Shown here one piece after another: positions 28,569 to 40,875 of a stretch of 64,000 nucleotides of DNA. The notes beneath the pieces are model-generated. The model saw only the letters and a list, made by a program, of their open reading frames with translations. It ran no database searches and was not told the origin of the DNA. Each line of letters opens with the position of its first letter. Position 1 is the stretch's first letter. The position numbers were made by a program, and so were the translations under genes. Source of the DNA: Streptomyces apocyni (GTDB taxonomy: Bacteria; Actinomycetota; Actinomycetes; Streptomycetales; Streptomycetaceae); NCBI RefSeq assembly GCF_009739465.1, contig NZ_WHOM01000055.1, positions 62,001 through 126,000 on the forward strand, written 5' to 3'.

Positions 28569-28722
28569 TCAGCGGTGACGGAACCAGTTCGCCGCGGGGA
28601 GCAGCCGGTCGTTGTAGCCGAACAGGGCCTGGTTCTCCCAGCCGTTGCCTGACGAGGGGTCGGCCGGGTCCCAGCCATTGCCGGTGACGGCGGTCCAGGC
28701 GGGCTCCCAGTAGACGACGCCG
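28569..28722 (-). pseudogene. 3' remnant of a GH53 arabinogalactan endo-beta-galactosidase
   Basis: The minus frame ending at 28569 reads GVVYWEPAWTAVTGNGWDP and then GNGWENQALFGYNDRLLP, the C-terminal part of GH53 endo-1,4-beta-galactanases. About 50 residues remain; the catalytic domain is missing. The match stops near 28722, exactly where a LacI fragment begins on the other strand. Confidence 0.8.
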
Positions 28723-28723
28723 G

Positions 28724-29125
28724 CTCGCGGGCTACCGCGAGACGCTCGCCGAGTGCGGACTGCCCGTCGACGAGTCGCTGATCGTCTCGGGCGACTACAG
28801 CAGGGCGAGCGGCGAGAGCGCGGCCGAGCTGCTCCTGCGGCGGGCGCCCGACCTGGACGCGGTGTTCGTGGCATCGGACCTGATGGCGCAGGGGGTCCTG
28901 GACACCCTGGAGCGGGCCGGGCGCCGAGTGCCGGATGACGTGGCCGTCGGCGGCTTCGACGACTCGCCCGCCGCGCTGGCCGCGCGCCCCCAGCTCACCA
29001 CGATCCGCCAGCCCTGGGACCGCATCAGCACGGAGATGGTACGGATGCTGCTGGCCCGCATCGAGGGCGAGGAACCGGCTGCCGTCATCCTGCCCACCGA
29101 ACTCGTACGCCGGGACTCAGCCTGA
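28724..29125 (+). pseudogene. 3' remnant of a LacI-family regulator
   Basis: The plus frame from 28724 reads LAGYRETLAECGLPVDE, then VFVASDLMAQGVLDTLE and VGGFDDSPAALAARP, the C-terminal effector-binding half of a LacI repressor. About 133 residues remain to TGA 29125. The DNA-binding domain is missing, so it is inactive. It is joined head to head with a GH53 remnant, which implies one deletion that removed the 5' parts of two divergent genes. Confidence 0.85.
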
Positions 29126-29178
29126 CGCCGGAACCTCAGAACCTCAGAACCGCAGAGCCCCAGAGCTGCCTCAGCGCC

Positions 29179-30240
29179 TCAGAGCGGAGGCAGCCGCAGC
29201 GCGCCGTTGCCGATCCGGACGTCGCGCACTTCGGTGGGCTCGCCGATCAGCTTGCCCGACAGGTCGGTGGTCACCGCCACGGCGTGCTGGCCGAGGCAGC
29301 GACGGCGCCCGTCGGGCTCGTCGCAGTAGAGCACGTACCCCTTGACCCGGTCGACCCGTCCGGGCAGCAGCCGCCACGCGCCGGTGTAGGTCGAGAGCAC
29401 CGCCTCGGGGCGGGAAGCCGTGAGCCAGGGCGTGACCCCCTCGCGTACCTCCGCGCCGAACCGATCCCGCTCGGCAACGGGGCGGACCAGGTACGCGGCA
29501 CCCGACCCAGGGTCGGCCACGCCGTCACGCCACGGGTAACTCACCCGGTAGTACGCGCCTCTGGAGAGCGCGCCGAGCAGCTTGGGGTCGGTCATCCGCA
29601 TCAGGGTCGGCCGGTCGTCGCCCCCGGTCGGCCGATCGCGCAGTGCCTCAGGAGCGGTGACGAGCACGGAGGTCGTACCGCTGGCGGGAGGCGGTACATC
29701 CTGCGCGGCCCGGGACCGGGACCACTGTTCGACGCACGCGCCGATCTCCGCGAGTACGGAGGTCACGGTGGCGTTCGTCGGTGCGGCCACCACCCACGGC
29801 TGGGTGACGCTGTGCCCCTGGCCGACCGCGTGCACCTCGTAGCCGCAGTCTGCGAACGCCGTGGTCAGCGTGCGCAGGTCGCGCGCCCGAGCCCTGGCGT
29901 CCGCCACGGCCTTGGTCAGCGCGCGCTCACAGTCCTCGCGGCCACAGGTGTCTCCCTGCCGGTCGACCCTCAACCGCACCACGGCGTCGGCGTCGTCGGT
30001 CAGCCGGAAGGCCACCTCCGAGCCAAGGGTCGCGGGAAACAGCGACTTCGCCGAGATCACCTCCAGCTTGCCGGGGAACAGCTCATTGGCGAGCGCGCTC
30101 GCCCGCCGCTGGTCCTCCTTCGTGGACAGCACCCCGCAACCGACACAGGCCAGCGCCAACGACACTACCGAGGCGACCATGCTCCCTCGCCACCACCGAG
30201 CCACCACGCCCACGCCCCCGCTCGCGATCGCCCCGAGCAA
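29179..30240 (-). CDS. Exported protein of unknown function, probable lipoprotein
   Basis: A 353-residue protein whose N-terminus holds a hydrophobic stretch ending ALACVGCG, which resembles but does not perfectly match a lipobox. The start is uncertain between 30240 and ATG 30180. The mature part has scattered cysteine pairs (CGREDCE, YCDEPDGRRRC) and no catalytic motif that I recognise. It is flanked upstream by a dyad at 30293-30310 that may regulate it. Confidence 0.75.
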   Translation of the reverse strand: MLGAIASGGVGVVARWWRGSMVASVVSLALACVGCGVLSTKEDQRRASALANELFPGKLEVISAKSLFPATLGSEVAFRLTDDADAVVRLRVDRQGDTCGREDCERALTKAVADARARARDLRTLTTAFADCGYEVHAVGQGHSVTQPWVVAAPTNATVTSVLAEIGACVEQWSRSRAAQDVPPPASGTTSVLVTAPEALRDRPTGGDDRPTLMRMTDPKLLGALSRGAYYRVSYPWRDGVADPGSGAAYLVRPVAERDRFGAEVREGVTPWLTASRPEAVLSTYTGAWRLLPGRVDRVKGYVLYCDEPDGRRRCLGQHAVAVTTDLSGKLIGEPTEVRDVRIGNGALRLPPL

Positions 30241-30292
30241 TCCACCGGCCGGGTCCCGTACCGCGACCCTAGGAGCCCACCGCGCGGACCGG

Positions 30293-30310
30293 TTGAGTAC
30301 ACCTACTCAA
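30293..30310. promoter_or_regulatory. Inverted repeat upstream of the lipoprotein gene
   Basis: TTGAGTA-CACC-TACTCAA is a perfect seven-base dyad with a four-base spacer, about 53 bases before the lipoprotein start. It is a candidate operator; the regulator is unknown. Confidence 0.5.
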
Positions 30311-30328
30311 CAGCCGGTAGGTACCCGG

Positions 30329-32070
30329 TCAGCCGCCATGCCGGACGGCCAGCGCCAGCACACCGGGACGCAGCCGCCGGAAGTACGTGGCGCGGCTGAG
30401 GTGCAGGCGGCGTGCCACCTGCCCGTGGGTGCCCGACCGGTCGACGTAGTACGCGCGCAATACCCGTCCGGCCTCGGCGTCAGCTGATATCGGGCTTGCC
30501 GCCAGCGTGTCCACGGCTGCGACGAGCCAGGCGCGCGGTGCCTGCACCGTCGCCGTGTGCGCGCTGGCCAGCAGCGGGCTGTCGGCCACGCCTCCGGAGG
30601 TGTGCAGGCTGCCCAACGTGCTGGTGAGGTGCGCTACGGCGGAGCCGTCGGCGGTGTCAGGGCCGGTGCCTGTGCCGGTGCCTGTGCTGTTGCCGGTGGC
30701 GCCCAGGCGGCGGAGCCAGGCGGGGAGCGCCGCGCCGCTGAAGTCGTTGCTGTAGACCTCCGGGGCGCGTCCGCAGCGGTAGATGTCGTCGCGGATTCCC
30801 CCGTGGCGGCGGAAGGCCAGCCGGTCGAGCAGCTGGCGATAGCCCGGATCGGCGGTGGACACCAGCAGCCGTCCGTTCATGACCGCCTGCCGCAGGATGT
30901 GGCGCAGCACGTGGGCGTGGATGGGCGGGTCGGGGCAGAACGCCGCCCCCAAGAACAGCCCACCGCGGTCACCGCCCGCCACGAGGCGCTCGGTGTGCTG
31001 CTGGAGCAGCGGCTCCACCCCAGCCAGGGTCCGCTCCCGGACCGGGATCAGGCTGACCAGACCGATCGGCCGTCCGTCGGTGTTTCGCGGGCCAGCCGGA
31101 ACCCGGTGATGTCGTCGTCCAGCCACTTGGTGACCAGCCGTTCCGTACGACGCCGGTCGAAGCCCTTGAGCGACGCCCAGCCGTGCATCAGGCGGCCGAT
31201 GTCGTCGGCGTCGGACGGCTCGGCCATCCCAATCGGCACCGGCGGGCGGCCAGGTGGGAAGAGCACCTCCCGTACCACCGGATCACCGGCCAGGAACATG
31301 GCCTGCTCCGCCAGTTCGGCCTGCCGCTCGGGTGGCGCCGAGGCGGTGAGCATCGCGCCGCGGTACCGCGCCGCGCGGGAGAGCAACGCGCCGTGCTGGC
31401 CCGGCCGACGCCACTGGTAGGCCAGGTCGAGCAGGGCGCGGTACGGCTCGGCGACGGTCAGTCCCAGGGCGGTCCGCCGCACCAGGCTGAGCCCGGCCAG
31501 GTCCGTGAACAACTCCGGGCCAGCGGCCAGCAGCTTCTCGTCCGCCGTACCGACGCTGGCGAGCAGTCGGAGCGTCTGGGCCCTGCGGCGGCCCGGCAGT
31601 TCACGTTCGAGGCGCTGGAGGATGTCGACGCTCACCTCGTCGGCCAGCGCGCCGGGGGCGGTGGGCGCGGCCCCGGCGTGCAACGCCCGGCAGACGGCAC
31701 GCGCCCGCAGGGGGATGCCACCGGCCAGCCGGACCACGGCGTCCCGCGCTGCCGGGTCCCCGATACCGGACCGGCCCGCGAGCGTTGCGATCTCCTCGTC
31801 GGGCAGGGGAGCCACGGTGAGGGTGATGGGCTCGCCACCGGCCCACCCCCGAGCCGCCCTCAACGGCTTGCGGCTGAGCACGAGTACGGGCCGGTGGTCC
31901 GCGCGCGCGTCGCCGAGTACCTCGGCGATGGACTCCACCGCACCAGGCCCGTCGACGCCGTCCAGCACCAGCGGCGTCCGGTCGGCGGCGGGCAGTCCCC
32001 GCCGACGGCGGTGAGCGACGGCTGGGGCTGGATCATCGCGGAGGGCCCGACCGAGGGCTGACGGCGCCAC
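30329..32070 (-). pseudogene. Truncated and frameshifted ATPase/HTH regulator
   Basis: Two overlapping minus frames make one protein. The first (32070 to about 31088) reads PLVLDGVDGPGAVESIAE, a Walker B-like strand, to DDDITGFRLARE. The second resumes with TDGRPIGLVSLIPVRERT and ends with an HTH-like GQVARRLHLSRATYFRRL. A single-base loss near 31088 separates them; restoring it gives GFRLARENTDGRPIGL. The 5' end has no Walker A motif and begins only 32 bases after BetT ends, so the N-terminal part is also missing. It is probably dead, although the frameshift could be a sequencing error. Confidence 0.7.
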
Positions 32071-32102
32071 GCCGCCCCCGGTCCAGAAGTCCTTGGGCGT
32101 CC

Positions 32103-34238
32103 CTAGGCGTCCTTGTCCGGCAGGTGTACCTCCGCCGTGTCCGGCCGGTGGTCGGGCAGTGTCGAGTGGGCGGTGGCTTCGCGGTGCAGCCGCAGGAACT
32201 CCAGGTACCGCTCGTACTGGTCGAGGATGTCGCCGATCAGCTGGTCCTTGCTGTAGCCCATGACGTCGTAGCCCTGGCTGCCCTCGGCGAGGTGCACTTC
32301 GTAGCGCACATACGTGTCATGCGCGGTGATCGACCGGGTGGCGAACGCCGGGGTCGGCACCTCGTCCGGCCACACCCGGTAGATGAAGATCTCGTTGCCG
32401 CCCATCGGGATGCGCAGCTCCATGTGCGGGACGCCGACCTCTTCGTCGATCCCCTCCACCAGCGACGCGTCGGCGCCCCGCTGACTCAGCGCCGCCGCGA
32501 CGTCCTGGAACGCCGCGCGGCACACCTCGTCCATGAACCTGGTCGCGGCGCGTTTGGTGGGGAAGCTCATCGCCCGGGTAAGGCGCTGGCGCCAGTTCCA
32601 CTCCGGGGTCTGACTGCGGTTCACGGTCCGTCCGGACAGCGACGAGGACAGCGTGGTGGTCAGCGCGTCCTCCCGCATCCGTTCGATGCGCAGCGCCTTG
32701 TACAAGCCCCAGATGATCAGGAACATCACGAACGAGAACGGCAGGCCCATGATGATCGTCGCGCTGGTGAGCGCCTGCACACCGCCGACGAGGAGCATGG
32801 CCAGCGTGAGCAGGCCGGTCGCCGCCGCCCAGAAGATGCGGAGATAGGGAGACGCGTCGGTGAGCGGGGTGGGCAGCCGCGAGCTGAGGTTGCTCACCAC
32901 CAAGGCACCGGAGTCCGCCGACGTGACATAGAGCAGCAGCCCGACGACGGTGGCGAGACCGGCGGTGAACGTGGCCCCGGGGAACTGCCCGAGCAGTTCG
33001 TAGAAGCCCTGCTCGGGCGCGGTCGCGGCGATCTCACCGAACTCGGCGTTCCCGCCCCGCACGAGCCCCAGCGCGCTGTTGCCGAAGATCGACAGGAACG
33101 TCAGCGTGAAGAAGAACGGGATGATCAGCGTCGCGGCGACAAACTGCCGGATGGTGCGGCCGCGCGAGATCCTCGCCAGGAACAGCCCCACGAACGGCGC
33201 CCACGCGATCCACCAGGCCCAGAAGAACAGCGTCCAGGCGTTGAGCCATTCGGTCGGCTGGTCGTACGCGAAGGTGTTCAGCGTCATCGACGGGAAGCGG
33301 CTGACGTAGTCGCCGATGTTGAGGACGAGGCTGTTGAGCATCCGGATCGGGCTGTCCACGAACAGCATGTAGAGCATCAGCACGATCGCGAGGATGACGT
33401 TGAGCTCGGACAGCCGTCTGATGCCCCGGTCCACACCCGCGACCGCGGACACCGTGGCCAGCACCACCGCGAGGGCGATCAGCGCGATCTGTGCCGCTGT
33501 CCCCTGCGGTACGTCGAAGAGGTACGTCAGCCCGTAGTTCAACTGCACGACACCGATACCGAGTGACACCGAGATACCGAAGACCGTGCCCAGAATGGCC
33601 GCGAGGTCGACCGCGTCACCGATCCGGCCATGGATGCGCTTGCCGATGATCGGGTACAGCGCCGACCGGATCGCCAGCGGAAGGCGGTAGCGGAAGGCGA
33701 AGTAGCCGAGGGCCATGCCCATCAGCGCGTACATCCCCCAGCCGGTGATGCCGTAGTGGAACAGCGTCCACACCATCGCCTGCCGGGCGGCCTCGACGGT
33801 CTCCGGGTCGCCCTCGGGCGGGGCGAGATACTGGCTGACCGGCTCGGCGACGGAGAAGAACATCAGGTCGATGCCGATGCCCGCGGCGAACAGCATCGTG
33901 GCCCAGGCGAACAACCCGTAGTCGGGGGTGGAGTGCTGTGGGCCGAGCTTGATCTTGCCGTACCGGGACGCGGCGACGAACACCACGAACAGCAGATACA
34001 GGGTCGCGGCGAGGAAGTAGTACCAGCCGAAACCGTCGGTGATCCACCCCACCACCACGCCGATGGCGCTCTCGGCGCCCGACGGGTCGATGATCGCCCA
34101 GATGGAGATCGCGAGAATCACGACGGACGAGCCGTAGAAGACGACGGGCTTGAGCCTGATCCCGCCCTCCGCGTCCGCTTCCACCTCGGTCGGGTCCTGC
34201 TGCTCGGCGGTGCTGCCGCTCTCTCCGTCACTCGACAC
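32103..34238 (-). CDS. betT: BCCT-family choline/betaine transporter (BetT-like)
   Basis: A 711-residue secondary transporter with twelve expected helices. The family signature WTLFFWAWWIAWAPFVG is present, as is a long C-terminal cytoplasmic tail of about 200 residues, as in osmosensing BetT proteins. GTG 34238 is chosen because AGGGGAG precedes it. It lies four bases downstream of betA in the same direction, so the two form a choline uptake and oxidation operon. No betaine aldehyde dehydrogenase is adjacent. Confidence 0.93.
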   Translation of the reverse strand: MSSDGESGSTAEQQDPTEVEADAEGGIRLKPVVFYGSSVVILAISIWAIIDPSGAESAIGVVVGWITDGFGWYYFLAATLYLLFVVFVAASRYGKIKLGPQHSTPDYGLFAWATMLFAAGIGIDLMFFSVAEPVSQYLAPPEGDPETVEAARQAMVWTLFHYGITGWGMYALMGMALGYFAFRYRLPLAIRSALYPIIGKRIHGRIGDAVDLAAILGTVFGISVSLGIGVVQLNYGLTYLFDVPQGTAAQIALIALAVVLATVSAVAGVDRGIRRLSELNVILAIVLMLYMLFVDSPIRMLNSLVLNIGDYVSRFPSMTLNTFAYDQPTEWLNAWTLFFWAWWIAWAPFVGLFLARISRGRTIRQFVAATLIIPFFFTLTFLSIFGNSALGLVRGGNAEFGEIAATAPEQGFYELLGQFPGATFTAGLATVVGLLLYVTSADSGALVVSNLSSRLPTPLTDASPYLRIFWAAATGLLTLAMLLVGGVQALTSATIIMGLPFSFVMFLIIWGLYKALRIERMREDALTTTLSSSLSGRTVNRSQTPEWNWRQRLTRAMSFPTKRAATRFMDEVCRAAFQDVAAALSQRGADASLVEGIDEEVGVPHMELRIPMGGNEIFIYRVWPDEVPTPAFATRSITAHDTYVRYEVHLAEGSQGYDVMGYSKDQLIGDILDQYERYLEFLRLHREATAHSTLPDHRPDTAEVHLPDKDA

Positions 34239-34242
34239 AGTG

Positions 34243-35901
34243 CTAACTCCCCTGGGGACGGTGCCGGTAGAAGTCAACCGTGGACGGCGCCAAGGGGGTG
34301 TTGCCGAGGATGAGGTCGGCGGCCTTCTCGGCGAGCATCATCACCGGCGCGTAGATGTTTCCGTTGGTGAGATACGGCATCGCGGACGCGTCGACCACCC
34401 GGAGCCCTTCGACGCCGTACACACGCATCGAGGTCGGGTCGAGCACCGACATGTCGTCGACGCCCATACGGGCCGTGCAGGACGGGTGGTACGCGGTCTC
34501 GGCGTCACGGGCCACCCAGTCCAGGACCTGCTCATCCGTGCTGACCTCAGGACCCGGTGACAACTCACCCGCGTCGTATTCGGCGAAGGCGGGCTGGGAC
34601 AGAATGTCCCGCGCCACCTGGATCGCCTCCAGCCACTCCTTGCGGTCATTGGGCGTGGACAGATAGTTGAACCGCAGCGCCGGATGCGCCTTCGGATTCT
34701 TGGACTTGATTTTCACCGACCCACGCACATCCGAATACATGGGCCCGATATGCACCTGATAGCCGTGCTCCGCGCCCACCGGCGTGCCGTCATAGCGCAC
34801 CGCGATCGGCAGAAAGTGGAACATGAGGTTGGGGTACTTCACGACGTCGTTGCCGCGTACGAAACCGCCCGCCTCGAAATGATTGGTCGCCGCAGGGCCG
34901 GTGTGGAACAGCATCCACTGGAGCCCGATAGCGGGACGCCGCGTCCATTTCAGTGACGGGTTGTACGAGATCGGCTGCTTGCAGGCGTGCTGCACATAGA
35001 CCTCCAGATGGTCCTGGAGGTTCTCCCCGACCCCCCGCAGCTCGTGCACCATGTCGATGCCCAGTGGCTGGAGTTCGTCGGGATTCCCGATACCGGACAG
35101 TTGCAGTAGCTGGGGCGTGTTGACGGCACCGCCGCTGAGGATGACCTCGCCACCGAACGCCTGCCGGGCCTGTCGCCCGTACTGGCGGTAGGCGACGCCC
35201 ACGGCCCGCTTGCCCTGGAACAGGACCTGGTCCACCTGCGAGAAGCACTGCACCGTGAGGTTCGGCCGCTTCTTCACGGGATGGACGTACGCGCGCGCCG
35301 CCGACCAGCGCCGCCCCTTGCGGATGTTGCGGTCGAAGCGCGCGAACCCCTCCTGCTGGTAGCCGTTGACATCGGACGTGAGCGGGTAGCCAGCCTCCTG
35401 CGCCGCCTCAAGGAACGCGGTGAACAGCGGGTTCTTCGCGGGTCCGCGCTCCAGCCACAGCGGGCCGCCCTGGCCGCGCCAGTCGTCTTCCCCGGCTACG
35501 CAGTGCTCCATCCGTTTGAAATACGGCAGGCAGTGCGCGTAATCCCAGGTTTCCATGCCCGGGTCGGCGGCCCAGCGTTCCAGGTCCATCGGATTGCCGC
35601 GCTGAAAGATCATTCCATTGATGGAACTCGATCCACCGAGCAGTCTTCCCCGGCCGTGACTGACGCGTCTGCCGCCCATGAAGGGCTCAGGTTCGGAGTT
35701 GTAGCACCAGTCGTAGAAGCGGTTACCGATGACCATCGTCAGCGCGGCGGGCATATGCGTGAGGATGTCCCAGCTCCAGTCGGGCCGACCCGCCTCCAGC
35801 ACGAGCACTTTGTTGGCCGGGTTCGCGCTGAGCCGATTGGCCAGTGCGCAGCCCGCCGATCCGCCGCCGACGATGATGAAGTCGTACTCCGCCTTACCCA
35901 T
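34243..35901 (-). CDS. betA: Choline dehydrogenase (BetA), GMC oxidoreductase
   Basis: A 552-residue flavoprotein that oxidises choline to betaine aldehyde at the membrane. The FAD motif is [17 protein letters not shown] and the GMC signatures include [15 protein letters not shown] and [16 protein letters not shown]. The region HPSCTARMG holds the active-site His. It starts at ATG 35901. It is the first gene of the betA-betT operon, supporting glycine betaine synthesis for osmoprotection, which complements the OpuC-type importer at 8.5-12 kb. Confidence 0.94.
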   Translation of the reverse strand: MGKAEYDFIIVGGGSAGCALANRLSANPANKVLVLEAGRPDWSWDILTHMPAALTMVIGNRFYDWCYNSEPEPFMGGRRVSHGRGRLLGGSSSINGMIFQRGNPMDLERWAADPGMETWDYAHCLPYFKRMEHCVAGEDDWRGQGGPLWLERGPAKNPLFTAFLEAAQEAGYPLTSDVNGYQQEGFARFDRNIRKGRRWSAARAYVHPVKKRPNLTVQCFSQVDQVLFQGKRAVGVAYRQYGRQARQAFGGEVILSGGAVNTPQLLQLSGIGNPDELQPLGIDMVHELRGVGENLQDHLEVYVQHACKQPISYNPSLKWTRRPAIGLQWMLFHTGPAATNHFEAGGFVRGNDVVKYPNLMFHFLPIAVRYDGTPVGAEHGYQVHIGPMYSDVRGSVKIKSKNPKAHPALRFNYLSTPNDRKEWLEAIQVARDILSQPAFAEYDAGELSPGPEVSTDEQVLDWVARDAETAYHPSCTARMGVDDMSVLDPTSMRVYGVEGLRVVDASAMPYLTNGNIYAPVMMLAEKAADLILGNTPLAPSTVDFYRHRPQGS

Positions 35902-36339
35902 GCCGCTCCCTGGATTCGCATCGCAGCCCCAGTGCTACGCGTAAAACATAAGCGGCGATGAAATCCAGCGCACAACGCAGTACCTGCATTCGGCTCAACC
36001 GGGAGGCAACCGTGGCTTTCGCCGGTAGCCGTCGCGCAGTCGCAGCGACCCCCTGATGCGGCAGCTGGCGTAGCCCAGGGCCAGCCGGGGGTGACGGCGC
36101 TGAGTGTGCTCGACACGGTCTTGGCCGATGACCATGAAACTGCGCTCCGGACGTGATCCTTCACGGCACGGGGTGTCTGAAACCGTGCCACTGCGGATCG
36201 TGAAAATCTCCCTGAGTCTGGTGTTCTGTGGGGCCACAGTGGGCAACGACCCATGAGGAGTCGACTCCCTCGGGCGCCCGGAGGTCATTGGTGGAGCGAA
36301 ACGCCAGAAACTCCCGAATACGGCTACGTATCCGTCTAG
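35902..36339. other. Intergenic region, 438 bases, nothing recognised
   Basis: This region between the divergent betA and terC genes holds only short reading frames without recognisable similarity. A short minus-strand frame ending near 35995 is rich in Arg and might be an old remnant, but I cannot identify it. Promoters for both genes presumably lie here. Confidence 0.5.
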
Positions 36340-37443
36340 GTGTGCGCCGCGAAGAGGGTGACCAGATTGCTTGACGTTCCGCTCTGGCTCTGGGGAGCAT
36401 TCGTCGCGACCGTCGTGGTGTCGCTGGCGGTGGACCTGCTGGCCCACCGCGACACACACGTCATCGGCTTCAAGGAGGCCACGGCCTGGAGTGCCCTGTG
36501 GGTGGGCCTGGCTCTGGCCTTCGGCGTCGTCGTCTTCGTCGTCCTCGGTACGGAGGCCGGTACCGACTACACCACCGCGTGGCTGCTGGAGAAGAGCCTG
36601 TCGGTGGACAACCTCTTCGTCTTCGCCGTGATCTTCGCCTACTTCAGGCTGCCCCGGGCGTACCAGCACCGTGTCCTGTTCTACGGCGTGATCGGCGCGC
36701 TGGTCTTCCGCGGAATCTTCCTCACCCTCGGTGTCGCCGTGGTCAGCCGCTTCACCGCGGTGCTGTTCGTGTTCGCGGCGATTCTCTTCTACAGCACCTA
36801 CAAGCTCATCAAGGGCGAAGAGGAGAGCTTCGACCCCGGCAAGAGCTTCGCCCTGCGCATGCTCCGCAAGATCGTGCCGGTTCGGGATGAGTACGCGGGC
36901 ACCGCCTTCTTCGTCAAGGAGGCCGGGAAGCGGGTGGCCACACCGCTGCTCGCGGTGATCGCCGCGATCGAGGCGGCGGACCTCGTCTTCGCCGTCGACA
37001 GCGTTCCCGCCGTGCTGGCCGTCAGCGACGATATCTTCATCGTCTACACCAGTAACGCGTTCGCCATCCTGGGGCTGCGCGCCCTGTACTTCCTGCTCTC
37101 GGGTCTGCTGGAGCGCTTCCACTACCTGAACATGGGCATCGCGGTCATTCTCGGCTTCATCGGCGTCAAGCTGGTTCTCCAGGCGGCCCACAAGACGATC
37201 AACTCGAGCATTCCGGAAGTGCCCTCGCCGATCAGCCTCGCGTTCATCGTGGTGGTGCTGGCGGTGTCCGTCGTGCTCAGCGTGCGGCGACCCGTACCGG
37301 AAGATCCAATTTCGGTTCCCGTGGGCGAGGCCCCCGCACCTCAGAGCGACACCCAGGCCCCCCGGGAAGAGCCCCACGTTTCCCGGGAAGAGACAGGAGC
37401 CGAGCGGGAGCGCTCGGACGATCCACCTGAGCCAGGGCGCTGA
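36340..37443 (+). CDS. TerC family integral membrane protein
   Basis: A 367-residue membrane protein with about nine helices. The family marks are TAWLLEKSLSVDNLFVFA and AADLVFAVDSVPAVLAVS, with conserved acidic residues in membrane segments. The last 50 residues are polar and acidic. GTG 36340 follows an in-frame stop; TTG 36367 is a shorter alternative. TerC/Alx proteins handle metal ions, including manganese export during secretion. It is about 10 kb away from terD, so the two are not an operon. Confidence 0.9.
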   Translation: MCAAKRVTRLLDVPLWLWGAFVATVVVSLAVDLLAHRDTHVIGFKEATAWSALWVGLALAFGVVVFVVLGTEAGTDYTTAWLLEKSLSVDNLFVFAVIFAYFRLPRAYQHRVLFYGVIGALVFRGIFLTLGVAVVSRFTAVLFVFAAILFYSTYKLIKGEEESFDPGKSFALRMLRKIVPVRDEYAGTAFFVKEAGKRVATPLLAVIAAIEAADLVFAVDSVPAVLAVSDDIFIVYTSNAFAILGLRALYFLLSGLLERFHYLNMGIAVILGFIGVKLVLQAAHKTINSSIPEVPSPISLAFIVVVLAVSVVLSVRRPVPEDPISVPVGEAPAPQSDTQAPREEPHVSREETGAERERSDDPPEPGR

Positions 37444-37450
37444 TCGACGG

Positions 37451-37651
37451 ATGAGCGATCCCGAGCACGAGACAGGTCCCCTCCGCACGATTCGGTGCCC
37501 GGTGTGCGCGCGCCCCCTGCCCATGACCATCAAGAGACGGCACAAGACGCTCGGGGTGTACGTGCCCGTGTGGGGCCCGGGCCCCTGCCGCGTCCCCGCG
37601 TGCCCCAGGTACCTGGAGGAACCGGATCTCAACCGTCCTCGGGGCCGCTGA
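37451..37651 (+). CDS. Small zinc-ribbon-like protein, unknown
   Basis: A 66-residue protein with CPVCARPLP and later CRVPACP, suggesting a four-cysteine metal site. It begins seven bases after terC. The upstream ribosome site is weak (GACGG). Its end overlaps the convergent meaB by 23 bases. I do not recognise the family and cannot exclude that it is a chance frame. Confidence 0.45.
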   Translation: MSDPEHETGPLRTIRCPVCARPLPMTIKRRHKTLGVYVPVWGPGPCRVPACPRYLEEPDLNRPRGR

Positions 37652-38651
37652 CGTGGCCTGAGCTCAGGCCACGCCCCTCGCGGAAGACGCCCAGGATGCG
37701 TTCGGCCGCCAGCGTCGCGGTCAACTCGCCATCCCTGACCTGCTGTTCCAGTGCGGGCGCCATGTCTCGTACGGCCGGGTCGGCGTTCAGGCGGCCGAGG
37801 AGTTCGTCGCGGACCATGTTCCAGGTCCAGTCCACCTGTTGATCGCGGCGTTTCGCGGCGAGCCGCCCGGTGGACTCCAGCAGCGCGCGGTGCTGCTCGA
37901 GGCGCTCCCAGACCGTGTCGAGGCCGGTCGATTCCCGCGCGCTGCAGCTCAGCACGGGCGGCGTCCAGAACGCGTCCTGGCCGTGCATCAGGCGCAGCGC
38001 GCCCGCCAGTTCGCGGGCGGCGGAACGGGCGTCACGTTCATGCGGGCCGTCCGCCTTGTTGACGGCGAGTACGTCGGCCAGCTCCAGGACGCCCTTCTTG
38101 ATGCCCTGCAACTGGTCGCCGGTACGGGCCAGGGTGAGCAGCAGAAAGGAGTCGACCATGTTCGCGACGGCGGTCTCGGACTGGCCGACGCCGACCGTCT
38201 CGACCAGGATCACGTCGTAGCCCGCGGCCTCCATCACCACGATCGACTCACGGGTCGCCTTCGCCACTCCGCCCAGCGTTCCCGCGGTGGGCGAGGGACG
38301 TACGAAGGCCGCGGGGTCCACCGCGAGGCGTTCCATCCGGGTCTTGTCGCCGAGGATCGAACCGCCGGTGCGGCTGGAGGACGGGTCAACGGCCAGGACG
38401 GCCACCCGGTGCCCGAGCCCGGTCAGCAGGGTGCCGAACGCGTCGATGAACGTCGACTTCCCCACGCCGGGCACCCCGCTGACGCCGATACGCCGGGCGC
38501 GCCCGCTGTGCGGAAGCAGCTCGGTCAGTAAGGCCTGGGCCAGTGACCGGTGTTGCGGCCGGGTGGACTCGACGAGGGTGATGGCGCGGGCGATGACCGC
38601 CCGCTTGCCGTCGAGTACGCCCTTCACATAGGTGTCGAGGTCGAGTGCCAT
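37629..38651 (-). CDS. meaB: Methylmalonyl-CoA mutase-associated GTPase (MeaB)
   Basis: A 340-residue G3E GTPase that loads and protects the B12 cofactor of methylmalonyl-CoA mutase. The P-loop is GVPGVGKSTFID near residue 60; VDPSSSRTGGSILGDKTRM and ETVGVGQSE are family marks. It follows the mutase genes by 13 bases in the same direction and belongs to the operon. Confidence 0.95.
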   Translation of the reverse strand: MALDLDTYVKGVLDGKRAVIARAITLVESTRPQHRSLAQALLTELLPHSGRARRIGVSGVPGVGKSTFIDAFGTLLTGLGHRVAVLAVDPSSSRTGGSILGDKTRMERLAVDPAAFVRPSPTAGTLGGVAKATRESIVVMEAAGYDVILVETVGVGQSETAVANMVDSFLLLTLARTGDQLQGIKKGVLELADVLAVNKADGPHERDARSAARELAGALRLMHGQDAFWTPPVLSCSARESTGLDTVWERLEQHRALLESTGRLAAKRRDQQVDWTWNMVRDELLGRLNADPAVRDMAPALEQQVRDGELTATLAAERILGVFREGRGLSSGHVSGPEDG

Positions 38652-38664
38652 GGTCTTCGCGGCC

Positions 38665-40874
<2,210 letters not shown>

Positions 40875-40875
<1 letters not shown>

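Noticed and set aside
35995-36254. Possible transposase remnant between betA and terC
   Set aside because: The Arg-rich frame has no transposase motif and no terminal inverted repeats.
35995-37632. Long minus-strand open frame over terC
   Set aside because: It is antisense to TerC, has Arg/His-rich low-complexity composition and no recognisable domain; it arises from GC-biased codons.
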